Shown: positions 27,994 to 36,619 of the stretch, in pieces | How positions within the stretch are numbered: the stretch's first letter is position 1 | Layout of the letters: each line of letters starts with the position of its first letter | Assembly: GCF_024296925.1 (NCBI RefSeq) | Contig: NZ_CP101125.1 | Location: 436,501-500,500 of the forward strand | DNA: 64,000 bases | DNA from: Pseudomonas nunensis | GTDB taxonomy: Bacteria > Pseudomonadota > Gammaproteobacteria > Pseudomonadales > Pseudomonadaceae | Direction: 5' to 3' | The notes under the pieces: model-generated | Databases searched by the model: none | Told to the model about the DNA's origin: nothing | Seen by the model: the letters and a program-made list of their open reading frames with translations, nothing else | Position numbers and translations under genes: made by a program

Positions 27994-29424
27994 GTGACCT
28001 CCATCTTCTGGTACGACTATGAAACCACTGGCATCAACCCCCGTTGCGACCGCCCGCTGCAAGTCGCGGGGATTCGCACCGACTTCGACCTCAATGAAAT
28101 AGACGAGCCGGTCAATCTGTATTGCCAGCCCAGTGACGACATCCTGCCGCATCCGGCAGCGTGCGCGATCACCGGTATCACGCCGGCTCGTCTGGCCGAA
28201 CAAGGCTTGAGCGAAGCCGATTTCATGACCCGGGTGCATGCCCAACTCGCGGCCCCCGGCACCTGTGGCGCCGGTTACAACACGTTGCGTTTTGACGATG
28301 AGATGACCCGTTACAGCCTGTATCGAAACTTTTTCGATCCGTATGCCCGTGAGTGGCAGGGCGGCAATAGTCGCTGGGACCTGATCGATGTGGTGCGCGC
28401 CGCCTATGCCTTGCGCCCTGATGGCCTGGCCTGGCCCACGGACGACGAAGGGCGGGTGACGTTGAAGCTGGATCGCCTGACGGTCGCCAACAACATCGAT
28501 CACGGCAATGCCCACGAAGCTTTGTCGGACGTACGCGCGACGATTGCCCTGGCCCGTCTGGTCCGGGAGAAACAACCGAAGCTGTATGACTGGCTGTTCC
28601 AGTTGCGCAGTAAACAAAAGGTGATGGATCAGGTTCGGCTGTTGCAACCGATGGTGCACATCTCCGGGCGATTCTCGGCGGCGCGCAGTTTTGTCGGCGT
28701 GGTGTTGCCTTTGGCCTGGCACCCGCGAAACAAGAACGCACTGATCGTCTGTGACCTGCACCTGGATCCCCAAGGCTTGCTCGACCTGGATGCCGAGACG
28801 TTGCGTCAGCGCTTGTATGCCCGTCGTGATGATCTGGCGGAAGGCGAACTGCCGGTGCCGCTCAAACTCATCCATATAAACAAATGCCCGGTGGTGGCGC
28901 CGCTGTCGGTACTTCGCCCTGAAGATCAGCAACGGCTGGGGCTGGATATGGCGCTATATCAGGCGCGGGCACTGCGGCTAAGTGACGCACAACAAGTTTG
29001 GCGAGATAAAGTCATGGCGATTTATGCCAGCGAAGATTTCGCCGCGAGCCAGGACCCGGAGCAACAGTTATACGATGGCTTTATCGGTGATCGGGACCGG
29101 CGTCTATGTGAGCAAGTCCGGGCCGCTGACCCAGTGCAATTAGCGCAACAACAATGGCCGTTCGATGATGAACGTTTGCCGGAATTATTGTTTCGATATC
29201 GCGCACGCAACTTCCCCGATACGTTGAATTTCGAAGAGCAAGAACGTTGGCGAATGTTTTGTCAGCAACGTTTGTCTGCTCCTGAATGGGGCGCGCCTAA
29301 TACCCTCGAATCTTTTGCGCAGGCGACGGCTCAATTGACGATAAGTGCTACACCGTTTCAGCAACAGGTACTCAATGAATGGCAGAATTATGTCCAGGCA
29401 TTACGCAAACGTTTGAGTCTTTGA
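27994..29424 (+). CDS. sbcB: Exodeoxyribonuclease I
   Basis: 476 aa, the normal length. It degrades single-stranded DNA 3' to 5' in recombination and mismatch repair. The DEDD exonuclease motifs are present: WYDYETTGINPRCDRPLQ at the N-terminus, GAGYNTLRFDDEM near 90, and NAHEALSDVRATIALARLV near 170. The C-terminal SH3-like and helical domains follow. A bidirectional terminator separates it from the convergent mvaT. Confidence 0.95.
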   Translation: MTSIFWYDYETTGINPRCDRPLQVAGIRTDFDLNEIDEPVNLYCQPSDDILPHPAACAITGITPARLAEQGLSEADFMTRVHAQLAAPGTCGAGYNTLRFDDEMTRYSLYRNFFDPYAREWQGGNSRWDLIDVVRAAYALRPDGLAWPTDDEGRVTLKLDRLTVANNIDHGNAHEALSDVRATIALARLVREKQPKLYDWLFQLRSKQKVMDQVRLLQPMVHISGRFSAARSFVGVVLPLAWHPRNKNALIVCDLHLDPQGLLDLDAETLRQRLYARRDDLAEGELPVPLKLIHINKCPVVAPLSVLRPEDQQRLGLDMALYQARALRLSDAQQVWRDKVMAIYASEDFAASQDPEQQLYDGFIGDRDRRLCEQVRAADPVQLAQQQWPFDDERLPELLFRYRARNFPDTLNFEEQERWRMFCQQRLSAPEWGAPNTLESFAQATAQLTISATPFQQQVLNEWQNYVQALRKRLSL

Positions 29425-29460
29425 ATTCGAAAGAAGTCGCCTGAATGCCAGGCATAAAAA

Positions 29461-29488
29461 AACGCCAGCATCAGCTGGCGTTCTTTTT
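29461..29488. terminator. Bidirectional terminator between sbcB and mvaT
   Basis: AACGCCAGC-atca-GCTGGCGTT has T-rich tails on both strands and serves both convergent genes. A second inverted repeat, GTCACAG-aaccggt-CTGTGAC (29490-29510), lies between it and the mvaT stop. Confidence 0.88.
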
Positions 29489-29521
29489 TGTCACAGAACC
29501 GGTCTGTGACAGACGTGCGGC

Positions 29522-29899
29522 TTAGCCCAGCAGGGTAGCCCAGCCTTCAACCACATCACCGCCCCACTTGGCTTTCCACTCTTTCAGAGTTTTGTGGTTG
29601 CCACCTTTGGTTTCGATGACTTCGCCGTTGTGCGGGTTTTTGTATTGTTTAACTTTGCGAGCGCGCTTGGTGCCGGTAGTTTTTACTGCGCCGCCACGTG
29701 GTGCTTTGGTTTTGGACTCTGGATCCAACAGCGCGATGATGTCACGCAGGGATTTGGAGTACTCGCCCATCAGGGTGCGCAGTTTGCCTTCGAATTCCAG
29801 CTCGGTTTGCAGTTTGTCGTCTTGGGACAGATTCTTCAAACGGGCTTGCAGCTCTTTGATAGCTTCTTCGGTGGCGCGGTATTCGTTGATCAAGGACAT
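29522..29899 (-). CDS. mvaT: H-NS family nucleoid protein MvaT
   Basis: 125 aa. The N-terminal coiled coil (MSLINEYRATEEAIKELQAR) drives oligomerisation; the C-terminal DNA-binding part has VKQYKNPHNGEVIETKGGNHKTLKEW with the K-G-G-N motif that inserts into the minor groove of AT-rich DNA. In Pseudomonas, MvaT-type proteins silence horizontally acquired genes and affect virulence genes and biofilm. The Tc/Ig island is a plausible target, but nothing in the sequence proves this. Next to purU, as I recall from P. aeruginosa. Confidence 0.95.
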   Translation of the reverse strand: MSLINEYRATEEAIKELQARLKNLSQDDKLQTELEFEGKLRTLMGEYSKSLRDIIALLDPESKTKAPRGGAVKTTGTKRARKVKQYKNPHNGEVIETKGGNHKTLKEWKAKWGGDVVEGWATLLG

Positions 29900-30237
29900 G
29901 AGGACTACCTTATGTAGGTCGCGGGATGGCAGGGACAGTGCCGCAATAATAGTCAGGCTGTTTCATCAAGTAAACATTTAACCGGAGTTTATTTAATTTA
30001 GTTGCGGCGAGTACGTCACAGATTTGATGTGTTGTTAAATAGTGTCAGCAGGATCAACACAGATATTCACAAATTGACTCTTGAAGATGGGCCACAAGAA
30101 CTCCATCGCGCGGGCGGCGACGCGGCCAGAAATCCGGGGCGCTGAGCGGCGTGCGGGTCAAGATGTCATCAATACTGCAGTTTTGCGCCGCAATCGCTAG
30201 AATGGCGGCCTTTGCGAAGTTCTGGAGTTTTACCCTC
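29900..30237. promoter_or_regulatory. Divergent mvaT-purU intergenic region
   Basis: 338 bp without a credible gene. The mvaT-proximal half is AT-rich (tttaattta, gttaaatagt), fitting autoregulation by MvaT. Near purU, TAGAAT at 30198-30203 is a likely -10, with a weak -35 (CTGCAG) 17 bp upstream, giving a leader of about 30 nt. Confidence 0.4.
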
Positions 30238-31086
30238 ATGCGCACTTTTCGGCTGGTGATTGCTTGCCCGGACCGCGTCGGCATCGTTGCTAAAGTCAGT
30301 AACTTTCTGGCGTCACATAACGGCTGGATCACTGAAGCGAGCCATCACTCGGATAATCTCAGTGGCTGGTTCTTCATGCGTCACGAAATTCGTGCCGATT
30401 CGCTGCCTTTCGGCCTCGAAGCCTTTCGCGAAGCGTTCGCGCCGATTGCCGAAGAGTTCTCGATGAACTGGCGTATTACCGATACCGCGCAGAAAAAACG
30501 CGTGGTGTTGATGGCCAGCCGTGAATCCCATTGCCTGGCGGACTTGTTGCACCGCTGGCACAGCGATGAACTGGACTGCGAAATTTCCTGCGTGATTTCC
30601 AACCATGATGACTTGCGCAGCATGGTCGAGTGGCACGGCATTCCTTACTACCACGTTCCGGTCAATCCGCAGGACAAAGAGCCCGCCTTTGCTGAAGTTT
30701 CGCGGCTGGTCAAACAGCACGATGCTGAAGTGGTCGTACTTGCCCGTTACATGCAGATTCTGCCGCCGGAGTTGTGCAGCGAATATGCCCACAAGGTCAT
30801 CAACATTCACCACAGCTTCCTGCCGTCGTTCGTCGGGGCTAAGCCGTACCACCAGGCTTCCCTGCGTGGCGTGAAGTTGATTGGCGCCACGTGCCACTAC
30901 GTCACCGAAGAGTTGGACGCCGGTCCGATCATCGAGCAAGACGTGGTGCGCGTCAGCCACAGCGACAGCATCGAAGACATGGTGCGCTTCGGCCGCGATG
31001 TCGAGAAGATGGTGTTGGCCCGTGGTTTGCGTTATCACCTGGAAGACCGGGTGCTGGTGCACGGCAATAAAACTGTCGTGTTCTAA
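30238..31086 (+). CDS. purU: Formyltetrahydrofolate deformylase
   Basis: 282 aa from the ATG at 30238 (MRTFRLVIACPDRVGIV). It hydrolyses 10-formyl-tetrahydrofolate to formate and tetrahydrofolate, feeding formate to purine synthesis and balancing one-carbon pools. An N-terminal ACT domain (about 3-80) is followed by the formyltransferase fold with INIHHSFLPSF and TCHYVTEELDAGPII, carrying the catalytic His and Asp. Upstream in-frame codons look non-coding. An 11-bp stem-loop follows the gene. Confidence 0.93.
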   Translation: MRTFRLVIACPDRVGIVAKVSNFLASHNGWITEASHHSDNLSGWFFMRHEIRADSLPFGLEAFREAFAPIAEEFSMNWRITDTAQKKRVVLMASRESHCLADLLHRWHSDELDCEISCVISNHDDLRSMVEWHGIPYYHVPVNPQDKEPAFAEVSRLVKQHDAEVVVLARYMQILPPELCSEYAHKVINIHHSFLPSFVGAKPYHQASLRGVKLIGATCHYVTEELDAGPIIEQDVVRVSHSDSIEDMVRFGRDVEKMVLARGLRYHLEDRVLVHGNKTVVF

Positions 31087-31105
31087 CCACCGCGCAGTTG
31101 AAATT

Positions 31106-31142
31106 CGAAGGGCCTGGGCGTTCAATCGCTTCAGGCCCTTCG
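31106..31142 (+). terminator. Stem-loop after purU
   Basis: Perfect CGAAGGGCCTG / CAGGCCCTTCG arms with a 15-nt loop lie 20 bp past the purU stop. Only a short T-run (CCGTTTCT) follows, so termination may be partial and the small downstream gene may be read through. Confidence 0.5.
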
Positions 31143-31168
31143 CCGTTTCTGCACTGAGGACATTGACC

Positions 31169-31345
31169 ATGGCCGATCCACTGGACAAAGCCACTTCCAA
31201 GGCGCCCGCCACATTAGGCGAGGGTTGCTTGAGTCGTTATGACCCGGACGACATGAGCCCGGAGGACGGCACGGAGTTTCCCGGCGCTGCCGAGTTGTGG
31301 GAACAGGTGAAACCGGAGTCCGGCGAAGAAGGGGTTAAACCCTGA
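31169..31345 (+). CDS. Small acidic conserved hypothetical protein
   Basis: 58 aa: starts MADPLDKATSKAPATLGEG and is rich in Asp, Glu and Pro. The ATG has TGAGGA upstream. There is no membrane segment, signal peptide or metal motif. It reads as a genuine small gene because of the ribosome site and codon use, and it may be co-transcribed with purU. The function is unknown. Confidence 0.55.
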   Translation: MADPLDKATSKAPATLGEGCLSRYDPDDMSPEDGTEFPGAAELWEQVKPESGEEGVKP

Positions 31346-31375
31346 AAAGAACTCCTACAGGGAAACTCATTCCAC

Positions 31376-31468
31376 CTGTAGGAGCGAGGCTTGCCCGCGA
31401 AAGCGTCCTGCCTGCCAACATCAATATTGAATGTCCCGCCGTCTTCGCGGGCAAGCCTCGCTCCTGCA
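31376..31468. repeat. REP doublet, GTAGGAGCGAGGCTTGCCCG type
   Basis: Inverted copies at 31376-31402 and 31442-31468 of a REP family whose core is GAGGCTTGCCCGCGAA. It lies between the small hypothetical gene and the convergent flippase-like gene. Confidence 0.88.
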
Positions 31469-31475
31469 TTGGGCT

Positions 31476-32510
31476 TCAGGCTTGCTTGAACTTCATCAAC
31501 TTCTTGAGCAACGGCCGCCCCAGCATGATTAAAAACACCGGCCCGCCGACCACCAGATAAAAGTAATACGTCACCGCCCGCCAGATCAGAATCGCCGCCG
31601 CCGCGGTGGATTTCCCCACCATCGGTGCCAACAGCGCCGCCGACGTCAATTCCGCCGCCCCGGCACCGCCTGGCAACAGGCTGAATTGCCCCGCACTCAG
31701 CGAAAGCATCTGGATCAGAAAACTCCAGGCCCACTGCAAATCCGCCCCGAGCCCACGCAACGCCAGGTACAACACGCTGTAGCGCAAAACCCAATGCACG
31801 CAGGTCAAGGCAAATACTTTGATCAACGTCTGATAAGGCAACTTCAACGTGTCCGTAAACGCCGCCAGAAAGTGCAGAAGTTTTCGCGCCCAGCGCAGGC
31901 GTGTGGTGGCTTTGACATTCAGCCGGGCGAGCAAGCGACCGCTCAGGCGAATCAATAAACGGTGATAACGCGCCACGACCACGCAACTGACCAACCCGCC
32001 AAACATCGAGATGGCGCTGACCGTCAGCAACCATTCCATGCGCTGGCTGAGGTGCTGGAACAATGCGTAAATCAGAATCCCGCTCAGGGCGCAGAGGAAA
32101 AACAGCAGGTCGCTCAACTGATCCATGGCAAACACCGCGCTGCCCCTGGCCGGGCGTACGCCGTTGCGGGCCAGCAGGGCCATGATGGTCAGCGGCCCGC
32201 CACTGCCTCCGGGCGTGGCGCAGTAGGCAAATTCGGCGGCCATCACCACGCCGAGGCTTTTGACACGGCTGACCTTGTCGCGCTGATCACCCAGCAACAG
32301 GCGCAGGCGCATGGTGTTCACCACCCAGCACAGCAAGATCATGCCGAACATGATCAGCAAACCGCTCAGCGGAAAGTTTTGCAGGCGCGACCAGGTTTCG
32401 TTGCCGCCCAGCACCAACGGGATCATTACCGCCGCGAGCAGCGCGAGGAACAGCAGAATCCCACGACTCATGCGGCGCGGCCGATTCGGTCTTGGTGCAG
32501 CGTCAGCCAT
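31476..32510 (-). CDS. Lysylphosphatidylglycerol synthase TM-region (YbhN/AglD) family, flippase-like membrane protein
   Basis: 344 aa from the ATG at 32510, which has AAGG five bases upstream; a second ATG at 32471 (MSRGILLFLALL) would give 331 aa with a 4-bp overlap of the previous gene. About eight membrane helices are visible. YATPGGSGGPLTIMALLARNGV and LLPGGAGAAELTSAALL are the two Gly-rich motifs typical of the UPF0104/YbhN family, which resembles the flippase half of MprF. With a glycosyltransferase and a deacetylase-like gene upstream, a role in handling a lipid-linked sugar is plausible but unproven. Confidence 0.82.
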   Translation of the reverse strand: MADAAPRPNRPRRMSRGILLFLALLAAVMIPLVLGGNETWSRLQNFPLSGLLIMFGMILLCWVVNTMRLRLLLGDQRDKVSRVKSLGVVMAAEFAYCATPGGSGGPLTIMALLARNGVRPARGSAVFAMDQLSDLLFFLCALSGILIYALFQHLSQRMEWLLTVSAISMFGGLVSCVVVARYHRLLIRLSGRLLARLNVKATTRLRWARKLLHFLAAFTDTLKLPYQTLIKVFALTCVHWVLRYSVLYLALRGLGADLQWAWSFLIQMLSLSAGQFSLLPGGAGAAELTSAALLAPMVGKSTAAAAILIWRAVTYYFYLVVGGPVFLIMLGRPLLKKLMKFKQA

Positions 32511-33244
32511 TTGGCCTTGGTCATTGGCACACGGCCCTCGTCGAGTAAGCGTTTAAGGGTTTGTAGCCAGTAATCGCGGGAAAATCCATGGCGCATGTCC
32601 ACCGGGTGCAAGCCCAGACGAATCACTGGCGCTTGTCGCCAGCGCTGTTCGCGTTGATCGCTGAGCAATTTCGACAGCCCGCGACGCCAGGCACTGCGCG
32701 CACTCCACACCAGTCCGGGCGCCTCAATCGGGCTAAAGTCCGGCAAACGATACAGGTGTTGCGGATCGCTGGTGTAACTCAATGGCAACTGACGCAACGC
32801 CTGGCGCGTGCCTTCACTCATCAGCCAGGCTGGGGCAACGAAGCCCTGCAAGGGCCAACGGTAACGCTGAAACACTTCGATACCGGCGCGCAGGCGGGCG
32901 AGGGCTGCTGCCTGGGACAGGCTATAGAACTCGCCTTCGTGGGTGTAGATGCGCCGCATGAACCAGTCGCGGGGCGTGGTGGCCGGCGGACTGTCGTCGC
33001 AATGAAAGTAACCGTGCAGTGCCAGTTCATCGCCCCGGTCGACACGACCGCTCAACATCCGCCGAAAACCTGGATGTGCCTCCAGATCGTTGTGTTTGTG
33101 GAAGTCGGGCACCACCAGCCAGGTTATCGGTATCTCGCCCAAGGCATCGACGGCTTCGACAAAAGGTTGGTAATCGGCCCAGGTCTGCGGCGCCACATCG
33201 TGCAGCACCAACAGCAGCGCCGGCGGGGGGCTGGAGTCAGCCAT
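32468..33244 (-). CDS. DUF2334 polysaccharide deacetylase-fold protein
   Basis: 258 aa. LLLVLHDVAPQTW near the N-terminus, DELALHGYFHCDD (about 70-82), and FVAPAWLMSEGTRQAL match the DUF2334 branch of the carbohydrate esterase 4 fold; the HD and HGY motifs would hold the metal. The substrate is unknown. It overlaps the glycosyltransferase stop by 8 bp and the flippase-like gene by 43 bp, so the three genes form a tight operon. Confidence 0.82.
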   Translation of the reverse strand: MADSSPPPALLLVLHDVAPQTWADYQPFVEAVDALGEIPITWLVVPDFHKHNDLEAHPGFRRMLSGRVDRGDELALHGYFHCDDSPPATTPRDWFMRRIYTHEGEFYSLSQAAALARLRAGIEVFQRYRWPLQGFVAPAWLMSEGTRQALRQLPLSYTSDPQHLYRLPDFSPIEAPGLVWSARSAWRRGLSKLLSDQREQRWRQAPVIRLGLHPVDMRHGFSRDYWLQTLKRLLDEGRVPMTKAKWLTLHQDRIGRAA

Positions 33245-34358
33245 TGGCGGTCAGCGGCCATTGAGTGCCAAGCACGGCGTGATAATGGCCGAGCAGGCTG
33301 TTGACCACCGCGTCCCAGGCGTAATGCCGTTCGACATGCTGCCGGGCTTGTTCGCCGAGCATGACGCTGCCACGGCTGAACAACTCACGTACCGCACTGG
33401 CCATGGCCAGTGGATTGTTCGGTGTGCAGAGCAGGCCGCATTGCTCGGTGACAATTTCCTGAAAAGCCCCGGCCGCCACCGCCACCACCGGAATACCACT
33501 GGCCATGGCTTCAAGGATCACAAGGCCGAAGGTCTCCTGGTCGCCGGCGTGCAGCAACGCATCGGCGCTGGCCATCAACCGTGCGACTTGCGGCGCCGGG
33601 CAGAACTCATCCACCACCGTGACGTTATCCGGCACCTGCGCCGGCATCGAGGAACCCACCAGCAACAAATGATAGCGAGGCCCCAGGCGGCGCATGCAGT
33701 CGAGCAGCACTGGCAGGTTTTTCTCCTTGGAACCACGGCCAGCGAAGATCAGCAGCCGTGTGTCTTCAGCAATGCCCAGTTCGGCCCGCAGACCGGGGTC
33801 ACGGGCAGTGGGGTTGAAGGTTTGCAAGTCGACGCCCAGGGGTTGCACGAACACATTGCGCACGCCGAGGCCGATCAGCTTATTCGCCATGACCTGGCTC
33901 GGCGCGAGCACTCGGTCGAAGTTGCCATAGAGCTTGCTGACGTAGGCCTCGACATTATTGGTCACCCAATTGCCCATGCGATTGCTGACCAGCAGCGGCA
34001 GGTCCGAGTGATAGAAGCCGATCACCGGCACATCCAGTTGCCGCCGCGCATCCAGCGCCGCCCACGCGGTGAGGTACGGGTCTCCGACTTCGATCAGGTC
34101 GGGTTGCAGATCCTGCAAGACATTGCGCCATGGCGCCAAACGAAGAGGAAAACGATAACCCTTGCCGAAGGGCAGGGCGGGGGCGGGGACTTGGTATACA
34201 CCGTCCTGTTCGCTGAGGTGTTTACCCGGTATCAACAGGCTGTGACGAATGCCCGGCTTCACGCTGAGGCGACGGTGCTTGGCATCCAGATAAGTGCGCA
34301 CGCCACCGCTGGCAGGGGCGTAGAACATGGTTATGTCCGCGATATGCACGATGAACAT
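33237..34358 (-). CDS. GT4-type glycosyltransferase
   Basis: 373 aa with a GT-B fold. N-terminal DITMFYAPASGGVRTYLDAK is the acceptor-side Gly-rich loop; GRGSKEKNLPVLLDCM and the EX7E-type ETFGLVILEAMASGIPVVA sugar-nucleotide motif are in the C-terminal half. Retaining glycosyltransferases of this type build glycolipids and polysaccharides. As first gene of the operon with a deacetylase-fold protein and a flippase-like protein, it may modify a membrane-linked glycan; the sugar is not predictable. Confidence 0.88.
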   Translation of the reverse strand: MFIVHIADITMFYAPASGGVRTYLDAKHRRLSVKPGIRHSLLIPGKHLSEQDGVYQVPAPALPFGKGYRFPLRLAPWRNVLQDLQPDLIEVGDPYLTAWAALDARRQLDVPVIGFYHSDLPLLVSNRMGNWVTNNVEAYVSKLYGNFDRVLAPSQVMANKLIGLGVRNVFVQPLGVDLQTFNPTARDPGLRAELGIAEDTRLLIFAGRGSKEKNLPVLLDCMRRLGPRYHLLLVGSSMPAQVPDNVTVVDEFCPAPQVARLMASADALLHAGDQETFGLVILEAMASGIPVVAVAAGAFQEIVTEQCGLLCTPNNPLAMASAVRELFSRGSVMLGEQARQHVERHYAWDAVVNSLLGHYHAVLGTQWPLTANG

Positions 34359-34460
34359 CCCTCCGGTCCGGTCCTCTCCCTAGGTTGACCTTTATGAAGG
34401 ATAGATGTTCGTTTGGGGTTTTGCGGTGGGGGGTGTCAGCGAGGGATGGGGTGTTGGGGA

Positions 34461-34538
34461 GGCCGTCTTCGCGGGCAAGCCTCGCTCCTACAGGTGATTG
34501 CGTAATCCTGTAGGAGCGAGGCTTGCCCGCGAAGAGGC
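34461..34538. repeat. REP doublet, GTAGGAGCGAGGCTTGCCCG type
   Basis: Compact doublet: GGCCGTCTTCGCGGGCAAGC at the left pairs with GCTTGCCCGCGAAGAGGCC at the right, with about 22 bp between. It is the same family as the doublet at 31376. It lies between the glycosyltransferase operon promoter region and the chemoreceptor 3' end. Confidence 0.9.
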
Positions 34539-34551
34539 CCTCAAATACAAC

Positions 34552-36441
34552 CTAAATACGGAAACTGCCCACCAACTGCTTCAACCGCGCCGCCTGCTGC
34601 TCAAGGTCCGAACACGCGCGCAACGTCGATTGCAGGTTTTCCACGCCTTCCTGGTTCAACGTGTTGATCTCGGTGATGTCGACATTGATCGACTCCACCA
34701 CCGCCGTCTGCTCCTCAGTCGCGGTCGCCACCGACTGGTTCATCCCGTCGATCTCACCGATGCGCAAGGTCACGCTGTTCAGGCGTTCGCCGGCCAGGTT
34801 GGCGATTTCCACACTGTCCTGACTGTGGCGCTGACTTTCGCTCATGGTGCTGACCGATTCTCGGGCACCGACTTGCAGCTCCTCGATCATGGTCTGCACC
34901 TGTTGCGCCGATTCCTGAGTCCGGTGCGCCAGGTTGCGCACCTCGTCGGCCACCACCGCGAAACCACGACCGGCCTCACCGGCACGCGCCGCTTCAATCG
35001 CAGCGTTGAGCGCCAGCAGGTTGGTTTGCTGGGAGATGCTGGTGATCACTTCCAGAATCTGCCCGATGTTCACGGTTTTGCTGTTCAGCGACTCGATATT
35101 GGTGCTCGACGCGCTGAGCATGCTCGACAGCTGATTCATCGCCTTGATGCTGCGATCCACCACTTGCTGGCCATCTTCGGCCAGGCTGCGCGCATCGCTG
35201 GCCTGGTTCGACGCTTGCGCGGCGTTGCGCGCAATTTCCTGGGCGGCGGCGCCGAGCTGGTTGATCGCCGCAGCCACGCTGTTGGTGCGCGAAGCCTGCT
35301 GGTCGGAGTTGAACATCGACGAGTTCGATGCAGCGACCACACGCAGGGCCACTTCGTTGACCTGGCCGGTGGCCGAGGACACTTCGCGGATCGACGTATG
35401 AATCCGCTCCACGAACCGGTTGAAAGCGGTACCGAGGACGCCGAATTCATCCTGGTTCTGGATGGTCAGGCGTTTGGTCAGATCGCCTTCACCGTCAGCG
35501 ATGTCTTCCATCGCGCGTGTCATGACGTGCAGCGGCTGGATCAGGATGCGGATCAGCATGCCGAGCAGGGCAATGATGATGGCCACGGCAATGACGGTGG
35601 CGATGATCGCCGAGGTGCGGAACTCGCTAAGCATGGAGAAGGCTTTGCCTTTGTCCACGGAGAGCCCTACGTACCAGTTGACCGAAGACAGCCCCTTGAT
35701 CGGTGTGAAGGTGACGATGCGGGTTTTGCCGTCAACCTGGATTTCGCTTAACTGACTGCTGATCGTCGGGGTGTCTTGCGGGTAGACATCCTTGAGCGTT
35801 TTCATCACCAGCGCTTTGTCCGGGTGGGCGAGGATCTTGCCGTCGGCGCTGACCAGGAAGGCATAACCCATTCCGTCGAAGTCCAATTCGTTGAGGCTGT
35901 CGGCGATCACCTGCAAGCTCAAGTCGCCACCGACCACGCCAAGGTCCTGGCCGGCGTTGGTGACCCGGTTCACGATGGAAATCACCAATTGCCCGGAAGC
36001 CAGATCGATGTAGGGGTCAGTGAGTGCCGGGCCGCTGGCGTTTTGCGCGGCCTTGTACCACGGGCGAACGCGAGGATCGTAGCCGTCGGGCATCTTGCTG
36101 TTCGGGCGGATGATGAAGGAGCCATCCTTGTTGCCCAGGAACGCCCCCATAAAGGTCGAACTCACCGACTTTTGTTCGAGCAGGGTGGCGACATTGCCGG
36201 CCTCTGCATTCAGCGCAACGGTTTGTGACAGGTTTTCGATCAGCAGGCTGCGGCCGGCCAGCCAGGTTTGAATGTTTTTGGCCGTGACGTTGCCCATCTC
36301 TTGCAGATAGTTGTCCAGATCACGGCGAATCGCATTGCGTTGCAAATAGTCGTTGTACAGCGTGAACGAGGCGAAGGCAGCAATAACGATCAGGGCGGCG
36401 GCAAGCAGTATCTTATGGCTGAAGCGCAGATTTTTATTCAT
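34552..36441 (-). CDS. Methyl-accepting chemotaxis protein, PctA-type amino-acid receptor
   Basis: 629 aa, the same length as PctA. One membrane helix at about 10-29, a periplasmic dCache domain, a second helix near 275-297, HAMP, then the signalling domain with the tip [18 protein letters not shown]. The amino-acid-binding residues of dCache receptors are all present: Tyr121, Arg126, Trp128, Tyr129, Tyr144 and Asp173, at the same numbers as I recall for PctA. It should therefore sense L-amino acids. P. fluorescens homologues are called CtaA/B/C; which one this is cannot be decided here. Only one such receptor gene is present, where P. aeruginosa has a cluster. Confidence 0.92.
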   Translation of the reverse strand: MNKNLRFSHKILLAAALIVIAAFASFTLYNDYLQRNAIRRDLDNYLQEMGNVTAKNIQTWLAGRSLLIENLSQTVALNAEAGNVATLLEQKSVSSTFMGAFLGNKDGSFIIRPNSKMPDGYDPRVRPWYKAAQNASGPALTDPYIDLASGQLVISIVNRVTNAGQDLGVVGGDLSLQVIADSLNELDFDGMGYAFLVSADGKILAHPDKALVMKTLKDVYPQDTPTISSQLSEIQVDGKTRIVTFTPIKGLSSVNWYVGLSVDKGKAFSMLSEFRTSAIIATVIAVAIIIALLGMLIRILIQPLHVMTRAMEDIADGEGDLTKRLTIQNQDEFGVLGTAFNRFVERIHTSIREVSSATGQVNEVALRVVAASNSSMFNSDQQASRTNSVAAAINQLGAAAQEIARNAAQASNQASDARSLAEDGQQVVDRSIKAMNQLSSMLSASSTNIESLNSKTVNIGQILEVITSISQQTNLLALNAAIEAARAGEAGRGFAVVADEVRNLAHRTQESAQQVQTMIEELQVGARESVSTMSESQRHSQDSVEIANLAGERLNSVTLRIGEIDGMNQSVATATEEQTAVVESINVDITEINTLNQEGVENLQSTLRACSDLEQQAARLKQLVGSFRI

Positions 36442-36619
36442 GGCTTGGGGTGTCCGCTAAGGTCTTATATGTCCAAGGCGTGCTTTTATATAAAGACGCG
36501 CAAAATGGGCAGTGTTGAAATCAAGCTGATATTCCGTCTCTCCTTAAGGGACTACCGAGGCTCTTTTCAGTCGTGTTTCTCACTTCTTTTTATCGGCCGT
36601 GAAGGATCAAAGATTAACC

